From the NCBI GenBank assembly GCA_905233595.1, contig CAJOFI010000145.1:1669-9070 (forward strand): 7,402 nt of DNA, in the 5' to 3' direction. Shown here one piece after another: positions 5,236 to 7,402 of this stretch (position 1 is its first letter; each line of letters opens with the position of its first letter). Made by a program: the position numbers and the translations under genes. The DNA comes from an uncultured Oscillospiraceae bacterium. Its GTDB lineage: Bacteria; Bacillota; Clostridia; Oscillospirales; Oscillospiraceae. The notes under the pieces are model-generated. The model worked only from the letters and a program-made list of their open reading frames with translations, was not told the origin of the DNA and made no database searches.

Positions 5236-5348
5236 TAACTGTGCAGAAATAAATTGTGCAAAGATGGCGTAGGATTTTTCGCCTGTAGCGAGGCGGAAAA
5301 TCGCAGGAATACTTTGTGTATTTCAAGATTTGACAGACTGAACAGTTA
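5236..5348. mobile_element. MITE-like element, non-coding
   Basis: About 113 bases bounded by TAACTGTGCAG (5236-5246) and CTGAACAGTTA (5338-5348), an 11-base terminal inverted repeat with one mismatch. Inside it is a 12-bp hairpin, GATTTTTCGCCT (5273-5284) with AGGCGGAAAATC (5291-5302), one G-T wobble and a 6-base loop. Both ends carry the dinucleotide TA, which would fit TA target duplication as for IS630/Tc1-type elements. There is no transposase. It lies between the tRNA operon terminator and the sortase promoter. Confirmation needs other copies in the genome; a structured regulatory leader is an alternative, although it lies upstream of the sortase promoter. Confidence 0.6.
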
Positions 5349-5366
5349 CCCTTAATAAAACTTAAC

Positions 5367-5395
5367 TTTTCTTTTTCCCGCAAATGTTGTATAAT
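5367..5395 (+). promoter_or_regulatory. Promoter of the sortase gene
   Basis: A perfect -10 TATAAT at 5390-5395 lies about 31 bases before the sortase ATG. The best-spaced -35 (5367-5372, TTTTCT) is poor, in a T/A-rich stretch, so the promoter may be weak or need an activator. The predicted start is near 5402. Confidence 0.6.
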
Positions 5396-5426
5396 GTTTA
5401 TATCGCAGATCAAAGGAGTTTATCCC

Positions 5427-6467
5427 ATGAGAAATTCTGACCGGAACACAAGACCCGGGAGGCATGCCGCGCCCTCATCCGACAGGCCGACCCGAAAAGG
5501 CGCGCAGCAGGCGCCCGATCCGTACGTCGAGTACGGCTACGATGAGGCAGGCGGGCAATACGCCGAGCCCGTGTATGACGAAGCGCCCCGGCGGCGCACA
5601 GCCCCCGCCCGGAACGAAGCGCCCCGGCAGCCGGTTCGCAGAAAGCGGAAAAAGAAAAAGAAGCTCAACACGACGGCGCTGCTTCTGGTGCTGGTGGTGC
5701 TCTTCGGCGTGATCTTCGGATACAGCGCCTACCGCCTGTACAGCATCATGAGCGAGTACAGCGAATCGCGCGAGCGCTACAACTCGGTGGCCGACTCCGC
5801 CATGAGCACCGTCGCCCCCGTCTCCGCCGTGCCGACCACCGCGCCCTTTGCCGTCAACCCCGGCGAGGAGATCACCGCCTCCCCCGTCACGGAGAAGTCC
5901 CCCATCGACGTGAACTTCACGACGCTGCTCGAGCAGAGCCCCGACATCATCGGCTGGATCTACTGCGCGGACACCGTGATCAACTACCCGATGGTGCGCG
6001 GCAATGACAACGACTACTACCTCCACCGCTTCATCGACGGCAGCTACAACGGCGGCGGCACCCTGTTCATGGACTGCAAGTGCAGCCGGGATTTCAGCAG
6101 CGCCAACTCCATCGTCTACGGTCACAACATGAACGACGGCTCGATGTTTGCAAGCCTCAAGAAGTACCGCAATGACCCGGAGTATTACAGCAAGCACCCC
6201 ACCTTCTACATCAACACCCCCACGCAGAACTATCGGGTGGACGTGTTCGCGGGCTTTGTCTGCGACGCGGACTCCGATACCTACACCATCAGCTTTGCCA
6301 GCGACACGGGCTTTGAGAGCTGGCTTTCGCGCATGGTCGCGCAGTCGGACTTCAAGACGGAGGTTTCCGTCGGCGCGGGCGATCACATCATCACCCTCTC
6401 CACCTGCTCCTACGAGTGGTACGACGCGCGCTACGTCGTGCTCGGCAAGCTCGTCCCCATCGGCTGA
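5427..6467 (+). CDS. srtB: Class B sortase
   Basis: A 346-residue membrane transpeptidase that would cleave an LPXTG-like or NPQTN-like sorting signal and join surface proteins to the cell wall. Residues 1-80 form a long cytoplasmic tail rich in Arg, Pro and Tyr, with two YDEA motifs and ending in RRKRKKKKK (71-79). The membrane segment is 82-104 (TTALLLVLVVLFGVIFGYS core). A Thr/Pro/Ser linker runs to about 160. The catalytic domain begins near DIIGWIYCADTVINYPMV (173-190) with RGNDNDYYLH, GTLFMD and the catalytic triad His233 in VYGHNM, Cys327 in TLSTCSYEW and Arg335 in DARYVV. This layout is typical of class B, and all key residues are present. The start at ATG 5427 has AAAGGAG 8 bases upstream; the few codons before it in frame have no binding site. 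Odd points are the tail and the extra cysteines 180, 217, 219 and 279 in the exported domain. The next gene encodes an exported protein with its own promoter. Confidence 0.93.
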   Translation: MRNSDRNTRPGRHAAPSSDRPTRKGAQQAPDPYVEYGYDEAGGQYAEPVYDEAPRRRTAPARNEAPRQPVRRKRKKKKKLNTTALLLVLVVLFGVIFGYSAYRLYSIMSEYSESRERYNSVADSAMSTVAPVSAVPTTAPFAVNPGEEITASPVTEKSPIDVNFTTLLEQSPDIIGWIYCADTVINYPMVRGNDNDYYLHRFIDGSYNGGGTLFMDCKCSRDFSSANSIVYGHNMNDGSMFASLKKYRNDPEYYSKHPTFYINTPTQNYRVDVFAGFVCDADSDTYTISFASDTGFESWLSRMVAQSDFKTEVSVGAGDHIITLSTCSYEWYDARYVVLGKLVPIG

Positions 6468-6495
6468 GCGGAAAGCGGTCTTAAGAATTCTTATG

Positions 6496-6524
6496 TTGCT
6501 TTCCCGTACAGTGACCACTATAAT
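6496..6524 (+). promoter_or_regulatory. Sigma-A promoter of the exported-protein gene
   Basis: -35 TTGCTT (6496-6501), exactly 17 bases, then a perfect -10 TATAAT (6519-6524). Transcription should start near 6531, giving a leader of about 60 bases that contains a 9-bp hairpin. The gene is therefore probably expressed independently of the sortase. Confidence 0.78.
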
Positions 6525-6537
6525 GGCATTGTAAGAA

Positions 6538-6558
6538 GTCGAAACGCATCGTTTCGAC
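6538..6558 (+). promoter_or_regulatory. Perfect dyad in the leader of the exported-protein gene
   Basis: GTCGAAACG-CAT-CGTTTCGAC is a perfect 9-bp inverted repeat with a 3-base centre, about 7 bases after the predicted start. It may be a 5' stabilising stem-loop, an operator, or a terminator for the sortase transcript; the T-run (6571-6576) is 12 bases beyond the stem, too far for a good intrinsic terminator. Confidence 0.55.
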
Positions 6559-6589
6559 AGAATCCATTGATTTTTTGAGGTGAATGGAA

Positions 6590-7402
6590 ATGAAAAAGAA
6601 TTGGAAAAACGCGCTGAGCCTCCTGTTCGTCCTGATCTTCATGCTTCAGATCGCGGGCATGAGCGCAAGCGCCGACAACACCGGCGCGACGGCCGGGCTC
6701 GGTATCGAGGTCTACGTCCCTTATACCGACGAGTTCGGCAACGAGAGCAGCCAGAAGCTCGACGGCGAGACCGTTACGCTGCCCGAGGGGCTGAGCCTGG
6801 AGCTTCAGCTCGGCAGCAGCCCGATCGGCACCGACGCCGCGCTCACGCTGCAAAGCCTGATGGACAACGATCTTAAGATCACCCCGCCCGAGGGCTACTA
6901 CATCTCCGAGCTCTACATCGCCCCCTACCCCTGCGACCCCTTCGCGCAGATCCTGCTCGAGGGTGAAGCGGCGGCCAGCGGCACCGCGATCACGCTCAAG
7001 AAGGAAAAGTTCGTTGACAATTACGGCAATTTTGACGACAGCCGCCTGACCACCACCGGCGAGAGCTACTCGCTCATCATCACGCTCGAGAAGCTCGAGG
7101 ACGTGGAGACCGTCAGCGTCTTCTACGGCTGCGGCGACGTGGACGCCACCGTTCCCGAGGGAAGCTCCGCCCCCGCGGGCAGCAGCTTCAGCGCCCCCGC
7201 CCTCAGCGACACCGAGAGCGCGCACTTCACCGGCTGGCTCCTCCGCTACCGGAGCACCGGCGCCGAGCTCGAGGTCGCCGCGAACAGCAGCGTCCAGCCC
7301 TATGCCGACTGCGCCCTCATCGCCCAGTGGGAGACGATCGAGCAGCAGCAGGAGCCCGAGCAGCCCGCGCACGAGCATAGCTGGTACGAGCTCTCCAACA
7401 CC
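6590..7402 (+). CDS. Exported surface protein with InlB-like repeat (3' end outside window)
   Basis: The first 271 residues of a secreted protein that runs off the right edge. Residues 1-28 are a signal peptide: MKKNWKN, hydrophobic core ALSLLFVLIFMLQIAGM, and a probable cleavage after ASA (26-28). The mature part is acidic and Ser/Thr/Gly-rich, with no recognised enzymatic motif in 29-175. Residues about 177-248 (VFYGCGD..., HFTGWLLRYR..., ALIAQWE) match the InlB B-repeat/Listeria-Bacteroides repeat pattern, with the FxGW and final AQW signatures. A Gln/Glu/Pro-rich linker (249-263) follows. Whether the protein ends in a sortase signal, as the sortase next door would suggest, cannot be seen. 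The start at 6590 was chosen because GAGGTG lies 7 bases upstream; the ATG at 6584 overlaps the binding site. It may take part in adhesion or surface display, but the function is unknown. Confidence 0.85.
   Translation, partial: MKKNWKNALSLLFVLIFMLQIAGMSASADNTGATAGLGIEVYVPYTDEFGNESSQKLDGETVTLPEGLSLELQLGSSPIGTDAALTLQSLMDNDLKITPPEGYYISELYIAPYPCDPFAQILLEGEAAASGTAITLKKEKFVDNYGNFDDSRLTTTGESYSLIITLEKLEDVETVSVFYGCGDVDATVPEGSSAPAGSSFSAPALSDTESAHFTGWLLRYRSTGAELEVAANSSVQPYADCALIAQWETIEQQQEPEQPAHEHSWYELSNT

Noticed and set aside
5475..6518. A 347-codon minus-strand open frame opposite the sortase
   Set aside because: It is rich in Val/Ala/Gly/His with no family resemblance, while the plus strand encodes an intact sortase with its catalytic residues.
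6518..7378. A 286-codon minus-strand open frame opposite the exported protein
   Set aside because: The plus strand has a promoter, binding site and signal peptide; the minus-strand product is a GC-rich shadow.

Overview
This window looks like ordinary chromosome from a high-GC member of the Clostridia, most likely a gut anaerobe related to Oscillospiraceae/Ruminococcaceae. The reasons are strong AAAGGAG-type ribosome binding sites, sigma-A promoters of TTGACA/TATAAT type, tRNAs with encoded CCA, a class B sortase, an InlB-like exported protein, and the pairing of a YerC-family regulator with Hsp33. The taxonomic call is inference from style and content, because no rRNA or other marker is present.

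Positions 1-2561 are an apparent minus-strand operon. A good promoter (-35 TTGCGA, 17-base spacer, -10 TATAAT) drives an NfeD-family membrane protein, an SPFH/band-7 scaffold protein and a hexokinase of the eukaryotic-like family. The hexokinase runs off the left edge. NfeD and SPFH proteins are classic partners in membrane microdomains; the hexokinase is a less expected companion. A perfect 10-bp hairpin sits just in front of the hexokinase start.

Positions 2562-4699 run on the plus strand. A divergent promoter drives a YerC/TrpR-like DNA-binding protein, a class I SAM-dependent methyltransferase that starts inside the yerC stop codon (ATGA overlap), and then the redox chaperone Hsp33 (hslO). 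A palindromic repeat of about 90 bp lies between the methyltransferase and hslO.

Positions 4700-5194 are a tRNA operon with its own near-consensus promoter, starting only three bases after the hslO stop: Val(UAC), Phe(GAA), Gly(GCC), Cys(GCA). All four encode CCA. Each of the three spacers can form a hairpin (that of the first is weak), and the operon ends in a 20-bp hairpin that begins directly at the discriminator base of tRNA-Cys. Next come a short heptad repeat and a MITE-like element (5236-5348) with terminal inverted repeats.

Positions 5349-7402 concern the cell surface. They hold a class B sortase with a long charged, Tyr-containing cytoplasmic tail, then an independently promoted secreted protein with a signal peptide and an InlB-like repeat, cut by the right edge. 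The neighbour could be a sortase substrate, but its C-terminus is not in the window.

I found no clear new system. The most noteworthy items are the hairpin fused to tRNA-Cys, the MITE-like and palindromic repeats, the hexokinase in a microdomain operon, and the uncharacterised methyltransferase locked to a YerC regulator.
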